Of a stretch of 64,000 bases of DNA, positions 47,696-56,810 are shown piece after piece (positions within the stretch are counted from its first letter, which is position 1; the number at the start of each line of letters is the position of its first letter). The DNA is from Mangrovimicrobium sp033283325. Lineage in GTDB: Bacteria; Pseudomonadota; Gammaproteobacteria; Pseudomonadales; Halieaceae. The DNA lies in assembly GCA_033283325.1 (NCBI GenBank), contig JAWMQO010000003.1:496001-560000 (forward strand). Direction: 5' to 3'. The translations under genes and the position numbers were made by a program. The notes beneath the pieces were generated by a model that did no database searches, was not told the DNA's origin, and worked only from the letters and a program-made list of their open reading frames with translations.

Positions 47696-49036
47696 GTGAG
47701 CAGGAAACTATACATCCAGACCCACGGCTGCCAGATGAACGAGTACGATTCCGCTCGTATGCGCGACCTGCTGGGCGAGTCCCACGACCTGGAGCCCACG
47801 GAGAACCCCGAGGAAGCCGACGTCCTGCTGCTAAACACCTGTTCCATAAGGGAAAAAGCCCAGGAGAAAGTCTTCCACCAGCTCGGCCGCTGGAAGCACC
47901 TGAAGCAGAAGAACCCCGACCTGATCATCGGCGTCGGCGGCTGCGTGGCCAGCCAGGAGGGCGAGGCCATCGGCAAGCGCGCGCCCTACGTGGACATCGT
48001 CTTCGGCCCCCAAACCCTGCACCGCCTGCCGGAAATGATCGACGAGCGCGGCGCCCGGCGCGGCCCCGGCGGCACCATCGTGGTGGACATCAGCTTCCCC
48101 GAGATCGAGAAATTCGACCGCCTGCCCGAACCCAAGGTCGAAGGCCCCACCGCCTTCGTCTCCATCATGGAAGGCTGCTCCAAGTACTGCACCTTCTGCG
48201 TGGTGCCCTATACCCGCGGCGAGGAAGTCTCCCGGCCTCTCGATGACGTGATCGCCGAGATCGCCCACCTCGCCGGCGGCGGCGTGCGCGAAGTCAACCT
48301 GCTCGGCCAGAACGTCAACGCCTACCGCGGCGCCACCCACGACGGCCAGGTCGCCGATTTCGCCGAACTGCTGCACTACGTGGCGAAAATCCCCGGCATC
48401 GAGCGCATCCGTTACACCACCTCGCACCCGGTGGAGTTCTCCGACGCCCTGATCGACGCCTACGCCGACATCCCGCAACTGGTGGACCACCTGCACCTGC
48501 CGGTACAGAGCGGCTCCGACCGCATCCTGGCCGCCATGAAGCGCGGCCACACCGCCCTGGAGTACAAGTCCAAGATCCGCCGTTTGCGCAAGATACGCCC
48601 CGATATCAGCATATCCTCCGACTTTATCATCGGTTTCCCCGGAGAAAGCGAAGACGACTTCGCCGCCACCATGAAACTGATCGAGGACATCGGCTTCGAC
48701 ACCTCCTTCAGCTTCGTCTACAGCGCCCGCCCCGGCACCCCCGCCTCGGACCTGCCCGACGACACCCCCGAGGAGACCAAGAAACAGCGCCTGCAAATCC
48801 TGCAGACCCGTATAGCCCAGCACGCCCAGGGCATCAGCCGCCGCATGGTCGGCACCCAGCAACGCATCCTGGTCACCGGCGTCTCCAGGAAAGACCCCGG
48901 CCAACTCCAGGGCCGCACCGAGAACAACCGCGTGGTCAACTTCCACTGCGACGACCTGGGCCTTATCGGCGGATTCGCCACCGTAGAAATTCTCGAAGCC
49001 CTGCCAAACTCACTCCGCGGCGTCCTGACGCCCTGA
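47696..49036 (+). CDS. miaB: tRNA-2-methylthio-N6-dimethylallyladenosine synthase
   Basis: 446 aa with a GTG start. MiaB adds the methylthio group to i6A37 of tRNAs. N-terminal UPF0004 domain with the auxiliary-cluster cysteines Cys12, Cys49 and Cys83; radical-SAM cluster at Cys161, Cys165 and Cys168 (GCSKYCTFCVVPYTRG); C-terminal TRAM domain from about residue 375. The length fits the family (474 aa in E. coli). First gene of the conserved miaB-phoH-ybeY-corC-lnt order, but separated from phoH by 340 bp holding element A2. Confidence 0.97.
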   Translation: MSRKLYIQTHGCQMNEYDSARMRDLLGESHDLEPTENPEEADVLLLNTCSIREKAQEKVFHQLGRWKHLKQKNPDLIIGVGGCVASQEGEAIGKRAPYVDIVFGPQTLHRLPEMIDERGARRGPGGTIVVDISFPEIEKFDRLPEPKVEGPTAFVSIMEGCSKYCTFCVVPYTRGEEVSRPLDDVIAEIAHLAGGGVREVNLLGQNVNAYRGATHDGQVADFAELLHYVAKIPGIERIRYTTSHPVEFSDALIDAYADIPQLVDHLHLPVQSGSDRILAAMKRGHTALEYKSKIRRLRKIRPDISISSDFIIGFPGESEDDFAATMKLIEDIGFDTSFSFVYSARPGTPASDLPDDTPEETKKQRLQILQTRIAQHAQGISRRMVGTQQRILVTGVSRKDPGQLQGRTENNRVVNFHCDDLGLIGGFATVEILEALPNSLRGVLTP

Positions 49037-49107
49037 AATACGTTTTTTTCGACGCTTTGAAAACCTGTTCTTTAGAATGGCTCAACGCCCGGAACTCGCT
49101 CGATGGA

Positions 49108-49225
49108 GGCGTTGCTGCGCGCGCGTGTCACTGGGACCGTGAGGCGACAGGACGTCGCCGACCGAGCCTGTACATGGATGTACGCCTTTTGGCGTGTCCC
49201 AGTGACACGCGCGCGCAGCAACGCC
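49108..49225. repeat. Fold-back element A2: same 58-bp core as A1, different 30-bp arms
   Basis: Left arm 49108-49137 is the exact reverse complement of right arm 49196-49225 (30 bp, G+C-rich: GGCGTTGCTGCGCG...). The core 49138-49195 matches A1 at 52 of 58 positions with no gaps. Hairpins: GGCGAC-AGGAC-GTCGCC, GTACAT-GG-ATGTAC (compensatory to GCACA/TGTGC in A1) and CGCC-TTTT-GGCG. It occupies much of the 340-bp gap between miaB and phoH; the remaining sequence shows no gene or clear promoter. Confidence 0.85.
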
Positions 49226-49376
49226 GGTCCGACAGCGACAAGCGCTGCAACAGCTCCAACCCCAGAATCACCCCCAAAATCCGGACCGTCACAATGCCAG
49301 AAAGCTGGTTGACGCCAACATATTCCGGGTTATCCTTTAACCTAAACACACAGCCCCCACGGGCCCCCTAACCAGA

Positions 49377-50447
49377 TTGACTAACGAACCTCCTGCAACG
49401 AGCCCGGCTCCCGAGCCGGCGAACACACAGCTCCTGACCCTCGAACCGAATGACCCCCGTCATCTGGCAATGCTGTGCGGCCAACTGGACCGCCACCTGC
49501 GCCAGATCGAGGAGCGCCTGGGCGTCCGCATCACCAACCGCGGCAACGAGTTCAAGCTCAGCGGCCCCGCGGCGAAAACCACCGGCGCCCGCCAGCTGCT
49601 GACCCAGCTCTACAGCGAAATCTGCCAGGGCATCGGGCTGTCGCCGGAGTCCCTGCACCTGCACCTGAACCAGGCCGGCATGGAAAGCCTGGTGGAAGCT
49701 GCCGAAGGCGGAGAGAAGGAAGGCGCCGTGGATGCCATCCAGGTCATCCGCACCCGCCGCGCCGCGATCAAGCCCCGGGGCAAGAACCAGCAGGGCTACG
49801 TGCGCGCCATCAAGCACTGCGACATCAATTTCGGCATCGGCCCGGCGGGCACCGGCAAGACCTACCTGGCGGTGGCCTGCGCCGTGGAGGCCCTGCTGGA
49901 GGAAAAAGTCCGCCGCATCCTGCTGGTGCGCCCGGCCGTGGAAGCCGGCGAGAAACTCGGCTTCCTGCCCGGCGACCTGGCACAGAAGATCGACCCCTAC
50001 CTGCGCCCGCTCTACGACGCCCTGTATGAAATGCTCGGCTTCGAGACGGTCAACAAGTATATCGAGCGCAGCGTCATCGAAGTGGCGCCGCTGGCCTTCA
50101 TGCGCGGCCGCACCCTGAACAACGCCTTCATCATCCTCGACGAGGCCCAGAACACCACCCGCGAGCAAATGAAGATGTTCCTCACCCGGATCGGCTTCGG
50201 CTCCACCGCGGTGATCACCGGCGACGCCACCCAGATCGACCTGCCCCGCGGCGCCCACTCCGGGCTCACCCACGCGGGGAACATCCTGCGCGACGTGGAC
50301 GGCATCAGCTTCACCTGGTTCGCCAACAAGGACGTGGTACGCCACCCGCTGGTGCAGCGGATCGTCGAGGCCTACGACGCCAGCGAGGACAAGGCCACCC
50401 CGCTGGACACGCCCCGCGACGCGTCACGGGAACAGCGAAAGCCGTGA
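49377..50447 (+). CDS. PhoH-like ATPase (YbeZ)
   Basis: 356 aa; the frame opens with a TTG at 49377, and no ATG or GTG gives the conserved LTLEPND near residue 20, so this start is likely though its ribosome binding site is weak. Walker A GPAGTGKT at residues 155-162 and Walker B FIILDEAQN at about 255. The N-terminal KH-like region (LGVRITNRGNEFKLSG) is typical of YbeZ. The family is tied to RNA metabolism and works with YbeY, whose gene overlaps this one by four bases. Confidence 0.92.
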   Translation: MTNEPPATSPAPEPANTQLLTLEPNDPRHLAMLCGQLDRHLRQIEERLGVRITNRGNEFKLSGPAAKTTGARQLLTQLYSEICQGIGLSPESLHLHLNQAGMESLVEAAEGGEKEGAVDAIQVIRTRRAAIKPRGKNQQGYVRAIKHCDINFGIGPAGTGKTYLAVACAVEALLEEKVRRILLVRPAVEAGEKLGFLPGDLAQKIDPYLRPLYDALYEMLGFETVNKYIERSVIEVAPLAFMRGRTLNNAFIILDEAQNTTREQMKMFLTRIGFGSTAVITGDATQIDLPRGAHSGLTHAGNILRDVDGISFTWFANKDVVRHPLVQRIVEAYDASEDKATPLDTPRDASREQRKP

Positions 50448-50923
50448 ACCTGCAACTGGATATCCAGAGCGCCAGTGCCGAACCCGCCCCCGCGGAGGAG
50501 GACATAAGGCGCTGGATCAGCTGTGCCCTTGAGGGCCGCGCCCCCGAGGACAGCGAGATCAGCCTGCGCCTGGTCGACATCCCCGAGATGACCACGCTCA
50601 ACCAGACCTACCGCGGCAAGGACGGCCCGACCAACGTGCTCTCCTTCCCCGCCGACCTCCCCGAGGAACTCGAGTTGCCGCTGCTCGGCGACATCGTCGT
50701 CTGCGTGCCGGTGGTCGCGGCGGAGGCGGCGGAACAGGGCAAGAGCCCCGAGGCCCACTGGGCGCACATGCTGGTCCACGGCAGCCTGCACCTGCTCGGC
50801 TACGACCACATCGAAGAATCCGAAGCGCGGGAAATGGAAACGCTGGAAACAGCCATTCTCGCAGAACTGAATTTCCCCTGCCCCTACGAGGGCGAGCAAC
50901 ACATGGAGCATGCCGGCGCATGA
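50444..50923 (+). CDS. ybeY: Endoribonuclease YbeY (16S rRNA maturation)
   Basis: 159 aa with a GTG start overlapping the phoH-like stop. Zinc site H-x3-H-x5-H at His112, His116 and His122 (MLVHGSLHLLGYDH). Also LNQTYRGKDGPTNVLSFP and LGDIVVC of the family. YbeY is needed for 16S rRNA 3'-end processing and ribosome quality control. Its stop overlaps the corC start (ATGA). Confidence 0.96.
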   Translation: MNLQLDIQSASAEPAPAEEDIRRWISCALEGRAPEDSEISLRLVDIPEMTTLNQTYRGKDGPTNVLSFPADLPEELELPLLGDIVVCVPVVAAEAAEQGKSPEAHWAHMLVHGSLHLLGYDHIEESEAREMETLETAILAELNFPCPYEGEQHMEHAGA

Positions 50924-51765
50924 GCGACGACAATCAGGGCAACGACAACGGCGAGAAGTCCTGGCTGGACAAGATCAGCCAGATCTTCTCCAGCGAGCCG
51001 CGTACCCGCAGCGATCTCGAGGAAGTACTGGCGGTAGCCGCCGAGAACGAGGTCATCGACCCGGACGCCCGCAGCATCATGGAAGGCGCCATGCAGGTCA
51101 GCGACATGCAGGTGCGCGACATCATGATCCCCCGGGCGCAAATGGAAATGATCAAGGGCGATGCCACCCTCGAGGACATCCTCCCGCAGATCATCCGCTC
51201 CGCCCACTCCCGCTACCCGGTGATCGGCGAGAGCCCCGACGACGTCCTCGGCATCCTGCTGGCCAAGGACCTGCTGCCGCAGATTCTCGACACCGACCAC
51301 AGCAAGTTCAACATCGAGGACCTGCTGCGCCCCACCGTGGTAGTGCCGGAGAGCAAGCGCCTCAACGTGCTGCTGCGTGAATTCCGCGAGAACCGCAACC
51401 ACATGGCCATCGTCATCGACGAGTACGGCGGTGTCGCCGGGCTGGTCACCATCGAGGACGTGCTCGAGGAGATCGTCGGCGAGATCGAGGACGAGACCGA
51501 TGTAGAGGAAGACCGCTTCATCCGCAAGATCACCGACGACGATTTCTTCGTCAAAGCGCTCACCCCGATCGACGATTTCAACGACTACTTTGGCGCGGAT
51601 TTCAGCGACGACGAGTTCGACACCATCGGCGGGCTGGTGATCCAGGCCCTCGGCCACATGCCCACCCGCAACGAGGTTGCGATCATCGAAGACTACGAAT
51701 TCAAGGTCATCAACGCCGACCAGCGCAAGATCCACAGCCTGCGCCTGCGCCCACCGCGCCAGTAA
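50920..51765 (+). CDS. corC: CBS-domain CorC/YbeX protein
   Basis: 281 aa. Two CBS domains occupy about residues 65-185 (VRDIMIPRAQMEMIKGDATLEDILPQI, then RPTVVVPESKRLNVLLREF...NHMAIVIDEYGGVAGLVTIEDVLEEIVGEIEDE). A CorC/HlyC C-terminal domain follows (DDFFVKALTPIDDFNDYFG...GGLVIQALGHMPTRNE). CorC-type proteins bind ATP and influence Mg2+/Co2+ efflux; YbeX is also linked to ribosome function. Coupled to ybeY by overlap and 12 bp before lnt. Confidence 0.94.
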   Translation: MSDDNQGNDNGEKSWLDKISQIFSSEPRTRSDLEEVLAVAAENEVIDPDARSIMEGAMQVSDMQVRDIMIPRAQMEMIKGDATLEDILPQIIRSAHSRYPVIGESPDDVLGILLAKDLLPQILDTDHSKFNIEDLLRPTVVVPESKRLNVLLREFRENRNHMAIVIDEYGGVAGLVTIEDVLEEIVGEIEDETDVEEDRFIRKITDDDFFVKALTPIDDFNDYFGADFSDDEFDTIGGLVIQALGHMPTRNEVAIIEDYEFKVINADQRKIHSLRLRPPRQ

Positions 51766-51777
51766 GCACCCCCTGAT

Positions 51778-53289
51778 ATGTCCGTACTTCGCGACAGGCT
51801 GCTGACGCTGCTGCTCGCGCCCCTTGCGGGCGCGCTGGTCACCCTGTCCCTCGCCCCCTTCGACCTCTGGCCCGCCGGCATCGCCAGCTGCGCCCTGCTG
51901 GCCTGGCTGCTGAGCACCTGCGGACCGGGCCTGGCCGCCCTGCGCGGCTGGCTCTACGGCATCGGCCTGTTCGGCAGCGGTGTCTCCTGGGTCTACGTCA
52001 GCATCCACAACTATGGCTACGCCTCGGTGGGCCTGGCCACCGCGCTCACCGCCCTGTTCTGCATCGGCCTGGCCCTGTTCCACGCCCTCTTCGGCTGGAC
52101 CTACGCCCGCTACATCCGCCCCCTTCCCGGCGGCATGCTGATGGGCTTCCCCCTGCTCTGGGTGGTCTTCGAGTGGCTGCGCGGCTGGATCTTCACCGGT
52201 TTTCCCTGGCTCTACCTGGGCTACGCTCACGCCGACACCTGGCTGGCGGGCTGGGCGCCCGTCGGCGGCGTGTACTTCCTGTCTTTCATCTGTGCTATCA
52301 GCGGCTGTATCGCCTTCCTCGCCTGGCGCAGCCGGCAGCCCATGTCCATCGCCACCTACGTGGTGGTGGTCGTCACCCTGTGGGCCGGCGGCGCAGTTCT
52401 GAGGCCGATCGAATGGGTGGTACCCGCCAGCGAGCAACCCCTGAGCGTGGCCCTGCTGCAACCCAACGTCCCGCAGGAACTCAAGTGGGACCGCCGCTAC
52501 TACCACGACATCCTCGAACAGCTGAAAAAGGAAACCGGCCCGCTGCTGGGCCACGATATCGTGGTCTGGCCGGAAGCGGCCGTCCCCGCCTTTTACCAGG
52601 ACGTGCGCGACTTCATCGATCCCATCGCCGAGCGCGCCGCACTGATGAACACCACCCTGATCACCGGCATCCCCTACCGCGGCAGCGGCGGCACCTACTA
52701 CAACAGCATCCTCGCCCTGGGCAACGGCGAGGGCGAATACTTCAAGCACCACCTGGTCCCCTTTGGCGAGTACGTTCCCCTGGAAAACGTGCTGCGGGGC
52801 CTGATCGACTTCTTCGACATGCCCACCTCCCACTTCACCGGCGGCCCGGAAAAACAGGAGGCCCTGCGTGTCGGCGCTTTTCGCGTGGCCCCTTCGGTCT
52901 GCTACGAGATCGTCTACCCGGAGCAGGTGGCCTGGGGCGCCCGCCGCTCGGACCTGCTGATCACCGTCAGCAACGACGCCTGGTTCGGCGACAGCATCGG
53001 CCCCCTGCAACACCTGCAGATGGCGCAGATGCGCGCCCTGGAAAATGGCCGCTACCTGATTCGCGGCACCAACAATGGCATCTCGGCGATCATCGACCAG
53101 CGCGGGCAGATCCTCGGCGCCACGGAGCAGTTCGTGAGCACCACGCTGACAGGCGAGGTGTCGCCGATGCTGGGCAAGACGCCCTTCGGCAGTTTCGGGC
53201 CACGGCCGATCATTATCGGCAGCCTGCTGGGCTTGCTTCTCATGCACCTGCTGTATGTCAGCCTGTGGCGGGAGAACGACGAGGACTGA
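51778..53289 (+). CDS. lnt: Apolipoprotein N-acyltransferase
   Basis: 503 aa. N-terminal half has five to six membrane helices (LLLAPLAGALVTLSLAPFDLWPAG at the start). The nitrilase-like periplasmic domain carries the triad: Glu in VVWPEAAVPAF (about 265), Lys in YFKHHLVPFGEYVP (about 323) and Cys in PSVCYEIVYPE (about 375). A last membrane helix (IIIGSLLGLLLMHLLYVSL) ends the protein. Lnt adds the third acyl chain to lipoproteins. LptE, encoded downstream, is one of its lipoprotein clients. Confidence 0.96.
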   Translation: MSVLRDRLLTLLLAPLAGALVTLSLAPFDLWPAGIASCALLAWLLSTCGPGLAALRGWLYGIGLFGSGVSWVYVSIHNYGYASVGLATALTALFCIGLALFHALFGWTYARYIRPLPGGMLMGFPLLWVVFEWLRGWIFTGFPWLYLGYAHADTWLAGWAPVGGVYFLSFICAISGCIAFLAWRSRQPMSIATYVVVVVTLWAGGAVLRPIEWVVPASEQPLSVALLQPNVPQELKWDRRYYHDILEQLKKETGPLLGHDIVVWPEAAVPAFYQDVRDFIDPIAERAALMNTTLITGIPYRGSGGTYYNSILALGNGEGEYFKHHLVPFGEYVPLENVLRGLIDFFDMPTSHFTGGPEKQEALRVGAFRVAPSVCYEIVYPEQVAWGARRSDLLITVSNDAWFGDSIGPLQHLQMAQMRALENGRYLIRGTNNGISAIIDQRGQILGATEQFVSTTLTGEVSPMLGKTPFGSFGPRPIIIGSLLGLLLMHLLYVSLWRENDED

Positions 53290-53315
53290 GTCTTCGAACC
53301 GTGGGACTTCGAGGT

Positions 53316-54080
53316 GGGGCGGCGGCCTGACGGCCGCTGCGTTGCCTGCGGATGGCTATGCTCTTTTACTCCATTACGGGCGCTTGCGGCGCGTTGACCG
53401 ACGTGGCCCGGGGAGCTCTGGTCGGGGCGGCGGCCTCACGGCCGCTGCGTCGCCTGCGGGTGGCTATGCTCTTTTACTCCATTACGGGCGCTTGCGGCGC
53501 GTTGACCGATCTCGCCCCGTAACCTCGCGAGTTGCGACCGAGCATGAATTTACCGCTGTGCCTGGCGAGGGCTCAGTGCTTCGTGGGAGGCTTGGTTCGG
53601 CAGGAGGGATGCGGCGCGCTGAGGTTCCGCATTCAGGCTGAGTTCGCGCCGACGCCCTCCAAGTCCGTAAAAGAGCTTAGCCACCCACAGTCAACGCAGG
53701 AGTGAAGTCGAGCGCTGGCACTCCGGCCAGCCCGTGCCCCATCCTGATTGCGGTCGAGCCAACTCGAGCGCCCTTCGCAGGTCAGTTCGCACCCCGCATT
53801 GGCGCTGTGCGGTGAAGGGCTTTTGCGGACTTGGAGGGCGTCGGTGCGAACCCCGCCCCATCTTACTTTAGTCTCCAACGCTCCGCGCTCCTCCTGCCGA
53901 ACCAAGCCTCCCCCGAAGCTCAGAAACGCCACCAGTCGATGCGGCCATCCAATACTCGGTCGCTAGTCGTGAGGAAAAGAACACAATCGGCCAACGCGCC
54001 GCAAGCGCCCGTAATGGAGCAAAAGCCCTTCACCGCGCAGCGACAATGCAGCGGCCGCCAGGCCGCCACCCCGCCGCCCC
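53316..54080. repeat. Composite repeat array C between lnt and leuS
   Basis: 898 bp separate lnt and leuS. Two 86-bp direct copies (53316-53401 and 53424-53509, three differences) share GGGGCGGCGGCCT, CTCTTTTACTCCATTACGG and GCGCTTGCGGCGCGTTG. A more diverged inverted copy is at about 53988-54080. Between them lies a nested fold-back: 23-bp perfect arms at 53585-53607 and 53890-53912, then a 32-bp pair with two differences at 53642-53673 and 53820-53851. Inside is a CTGGC-ACTCC-GGCCAG hairpin near 53715-53730. Frames through the array give only repetitive, unlikely proteins. No T-tract terminators. Confidence 0.8.
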
Positions 54081-54123
54081 ACAAACGAGGCTCCCCACTG
54101 TGACGCCCCCACCCAATTACTGG

Positions 54124-54129
54124 TAAAAT
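54124..54129 (+). promoter_or_regulatory. Candidate -10 box of leuS
   Basis: TAAAAT, followed by CCCGCGC, 58 bp before the leuS ATG. A GTGACG at 54100-54105 could serve as a weak -35 with an 18-bp spacer. The array C next to it implies that leuS needs its own promoter rather than read-through from lnt. Confidence 0.4.
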
Positions 54130-54187
54130 CCCGCGCTTGCTTTTCGCCCAACACGCACCCGAGCCCCAACGAGACACCACGCCCACA

Positions 54188-56794
54188 ATGGACCAGCAAT
54201 ACGACCCCAGGAGCCTGGAAGCCCAGGCCCAGCAGCACTGGCAGGAGAACGACAGCTTCGCCGTCGACAAGGACGACGCGAAGGAGAAGTTCTACTGCCT
54301 GGCCATGTTCCCCTACCCAAGCGGCAAGCTGCACATGGGTCACGTGCGCAACTACACGATTACCGACGTGATCGCCCGCTACCAGCGCATGCAGGGCAGG
54401 AACGTGCTGCACCCCATGGGCTGGGACGCCTTCGGCCTGCCGGCGGAAAATGCCGCCATCCAGAACCAGACCGCGCCGGCCAAGTGGACCTACAGCAACA
54501 TCGACTACATGAAAGGCCAGCTGAAAAGCCTCGGCTTCGGCTTCGACTGGAACCGCGAGCTGGCCACCTGCCAGCCCAACTACTACAAGTGGGAGCAGTG
54601 GTTCTTCACCCGTCTCTACGAGAAGGGCCTGGTGTACAAGAAGATGGCCACGGTGAACTGGGACCCGGTGGACCAGACCGTGCTGGCCAACGAGCAGGTG
54701 ATCGACGGCCGCGGCTGGCGCTCCGGGGCGCTGGTGGAGCGCAGGGAGATTCCCCAGTGGTTCATCAGGATCACCGACTACGCCAATGAACTGCTCACCA
54801 GCCTCGACCAGTTGCCCGACTGGCCGGAGCAGGTGCGCACCATGCAGAAGAACTGGATCGGCAAGTCCCGCGGCGTGGACATGACTTTCGATCTCGCCAC
54901 CCCGGTGGACGGCCACGCTGCGTTTGATGTGTACACCACCCGCCCGGACACCCTGATGGGCGTCACCTACGTGAGCCTCGCGGCGGAGCACCCGATCAGC
55001 CTCGCCCTGGCTGCGGACAACGAAGAACTCGCCGCCTTTATCGAGGACTGCAAGAGCAACTCCGTGGCGGAGGCCGACATGGCCACCATGGAGAAGAAGG
55101 GCATGGACACCGGCCTGAAGGCCGTGCACCCGCTCACCGGCGAGGAAGTGCCGGTATGGGTCGCCAACTATGTATTGATGGATTACGGCTCCGGCGCGGT
55201 GATGGCGGTGCCGGCCCACGACGAGCGCGACTTCGCCTTCGCCAACAAGTACGGCCTGCCGATCCAGCAGGTGATCGCCAGTACCGAGAAGAAGGACGAG
55301 CCCTTCGATTCCGCCAACTGGCAGGAGTGGTACGCCCGCAAGACCGAGATCACGCTGGTCAATTCCGCTGAGTTCGATGGCCTCAACTTCAAGAAGGCCT
55401 TCGACGCCATTGCCAGGGCACTGCACGACGCTGGCAAGGGCTCGGTAAAAACTAACTTCCGCCTGCGCGACTGGGGGGTTTCCCGCCAGCGCTACTGGGG
55501 CGCGCCGATTCCCATGCTCAACCTGCCCGACGGCGGCGAGATTCCCGTACCACTCGACAAACTCCCGGTACTGCTGCCCGAAGACGTGGTCATGGACGGC
55601 ACCAGCAGCCCGATCAAGGCCGACCCCGAGTGGCGCAAGGCCGACTGGTACGCCGCCGGCGCCGAGCACGAAACCGATACCTTCGACACCTTCATGGAGT
55701 CGAGCTGGTACTACGCCCGCTACACCTGCCCGGACTTTGCCGAGGGCATGCTGGATTCCGAGCGCGCCAACTACTGGCTGCCGGTGGACCAGTACGTGGG
55801 CGGCATCGAACACGCCATCCTCCACCTGCTCTACGCCCGCTTCTTCCACAAGCTGATGCGCGACGAGGGCCTGGTGAACAGCGACGAACCCTTCAAGCGC
55901 CTGCTCTGCCAGGGCATGGTGCTGGCGGATTCCTTCTACAAGCAGAACGACGACGGCAGCAAGACCTGGTTCAACCCCGCCGATGTGGAACTGGAAAAGG
56001 ATGACAAGGGCAAGGTCGTCAAGGCCGTGCACCCGGAAGCCGGCGAGCTGGAAATGGGCGGCATGACCAAGATGTCCAAGTCCAAGAACAACGGCATCGA
56101 CCCGCAGACCGCCGTCGACTACTACGGCGCGGACACCATCCGCCTGTTCACCATGTTCGCCGCGCCGCCGGAGCAGACCCTCGAGTGGTCCGACTCCGGC
56201 GTGGAAGGCGCCAGCCGCTTCCTCAAGCGCCTGTGGAAACTGGCCACCGGCCTGGTGGATGCCGGCCCGGTAGCGGCGCTGGATACCGAAGCCCTGGACG
56301 GCCCGCAGAAGGACGCCCGGCGCAAGATCCACGAGACCATCGCCAAGGTCAGCGACGACTACGGCCGCCGCCAGACCTTCAACACCGCCATCGCCGCGGT
56401 GATGGAACTGAGCAACGAACTGGGCCGGCTCGACGACAGCGAGCAGGGTCGCGCGGTCCTCGCTGAAGGCCTGCGCGCCGTGGTGCTGCTGCTCAACCCC
56501 ATCGTGCCGCACATCTGCCACGCCCTGTGGCCGCTGCTGGGCGGCGAAGGCGATGTCCTCGACGCCCCCTGGCCGGCAGTGGATGAGAGCGCCCTGGTGC
56601 GCGACAGCCTGGAAGTGGTGGTACAGGTCAACGGCAAGGTGCGGGCGAAGATGGACGTACCGGCCGACGCAGATAAGGCGGCGCTGGAAGCCGCAGCGCT
56701 GGCCCAGGACAACGTGCAGCGCTTCCTCGACGGCGTCACCGTGCGCAAGGTCATTGTGGTGCCGGGCAAATTGGTTAATATTGTCGCCAACTGA
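54188..56794 (+). CDS. leuS: Leucyl-tRNA synthetase
   Basis: 868 aa from the ATG at 54188 (MDQQYDPRSLEAQAQQHW, the family start). Class I signatures: HIGH-type PSGKLHMGHVRNY at about 41-53 and KMSKSKNNGIDP at about 626-637. The CP1 editing domain (about 220-415) includes TTRPDTLMGVTYVSLAAEHP and the GTG-like VPAHDERDFAFA. The C-terminal anticodon and tail domains end VVVPGKLVNIVAN. It attaches leucine to tRNA-Leu. 16 bp before lptE, in the standard order leuS-lptE-holA. Confidence 0.97.
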   Translation: MDQQYDPRSLEAQAQQHWQENDSFAVDKDDAKEKFYCLAMFPYPSGKLHMGHVRNYTITDVIARYQRMQGRNVLHPMGWDAFGLPAENAAIQNQTAPAKWTYSNIDYMKGQLKSLGFGFDWNRELATCQPNYYKWEQWFFTRLYEKGLVYKKMATVNWDPVDQTVLANEQVIDGRGWRSGALVERREIPQWFIRITDYANELLTSLDQLPDWPEQVRTMQKNWIGKSRGVDMTFDLATPVDGHAAFDVYTTRPDTLMGVTYVSLAAEHPISLALAADNEELAAFIEDCKSNSVAEADMATMEKKGMDTGLKAVHPLTGEEVPVWVANYVLMDYGSGAVMAVPAHDERDFAFANKYGLPIQQVIASTEKKDEPFDSANWQEWYARKTEITLVNSAEFDGLNFKKAFDAIARALHDAGKGSVKTNFRLRDWGVSRQRYWGAPIPMLNLPDGGEIPVPLDKLPVLLPEDVVMDGTSSPIKADPEWRKADWYAAGAEHETDTFDTFMESSWYYARYTCPDFAEGMLDSERANYWLPVDQYVGGIEHAILHLLYARFFHKLMRDEGLVNSDEPFKRLLCQGMVLADSFYKQNDDGSKTWFNPADVELEKDDKGKVVKAVHPEAGELEMGGMTKMSKSKNNGIDPQTAVDYYGADTIRLFTMFAAPPEQTLEWSDSGVEGASRFLKRLWKLATGLVDAGPVAALDTEALDGPQKDARRKIHETIAKVSDDYGRRQTFNTAIAAVMELSNELGRLDDSEQGRAVLAEGLRAVVLLLNPIVPHICHALWPLLGGEGDVLDAPWPAVDESALVRDSLEVVVQVNGKVRAKMDVPADADKAALEAAALAQDNVQRFLDGVTVRKVIVVPGKLVNIVAN

Positions 56795-56810
56795 TCGCAC
56801 CGGAGTTCCC

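Noticed and set aside
49108..49225. Rho-independent terminator for miaB
   Set aside because: The stem is far longer than usual, encloses a 58-bp structured core and is not followed by a T-tract on either strand.
53255..53641. Plus-strand frame over repeat array C, and a minus-strand frame at 53633-53932
   Set aside because: Both follow the DNA repeats, have no ribosome binding site and give low-complexity peptides.
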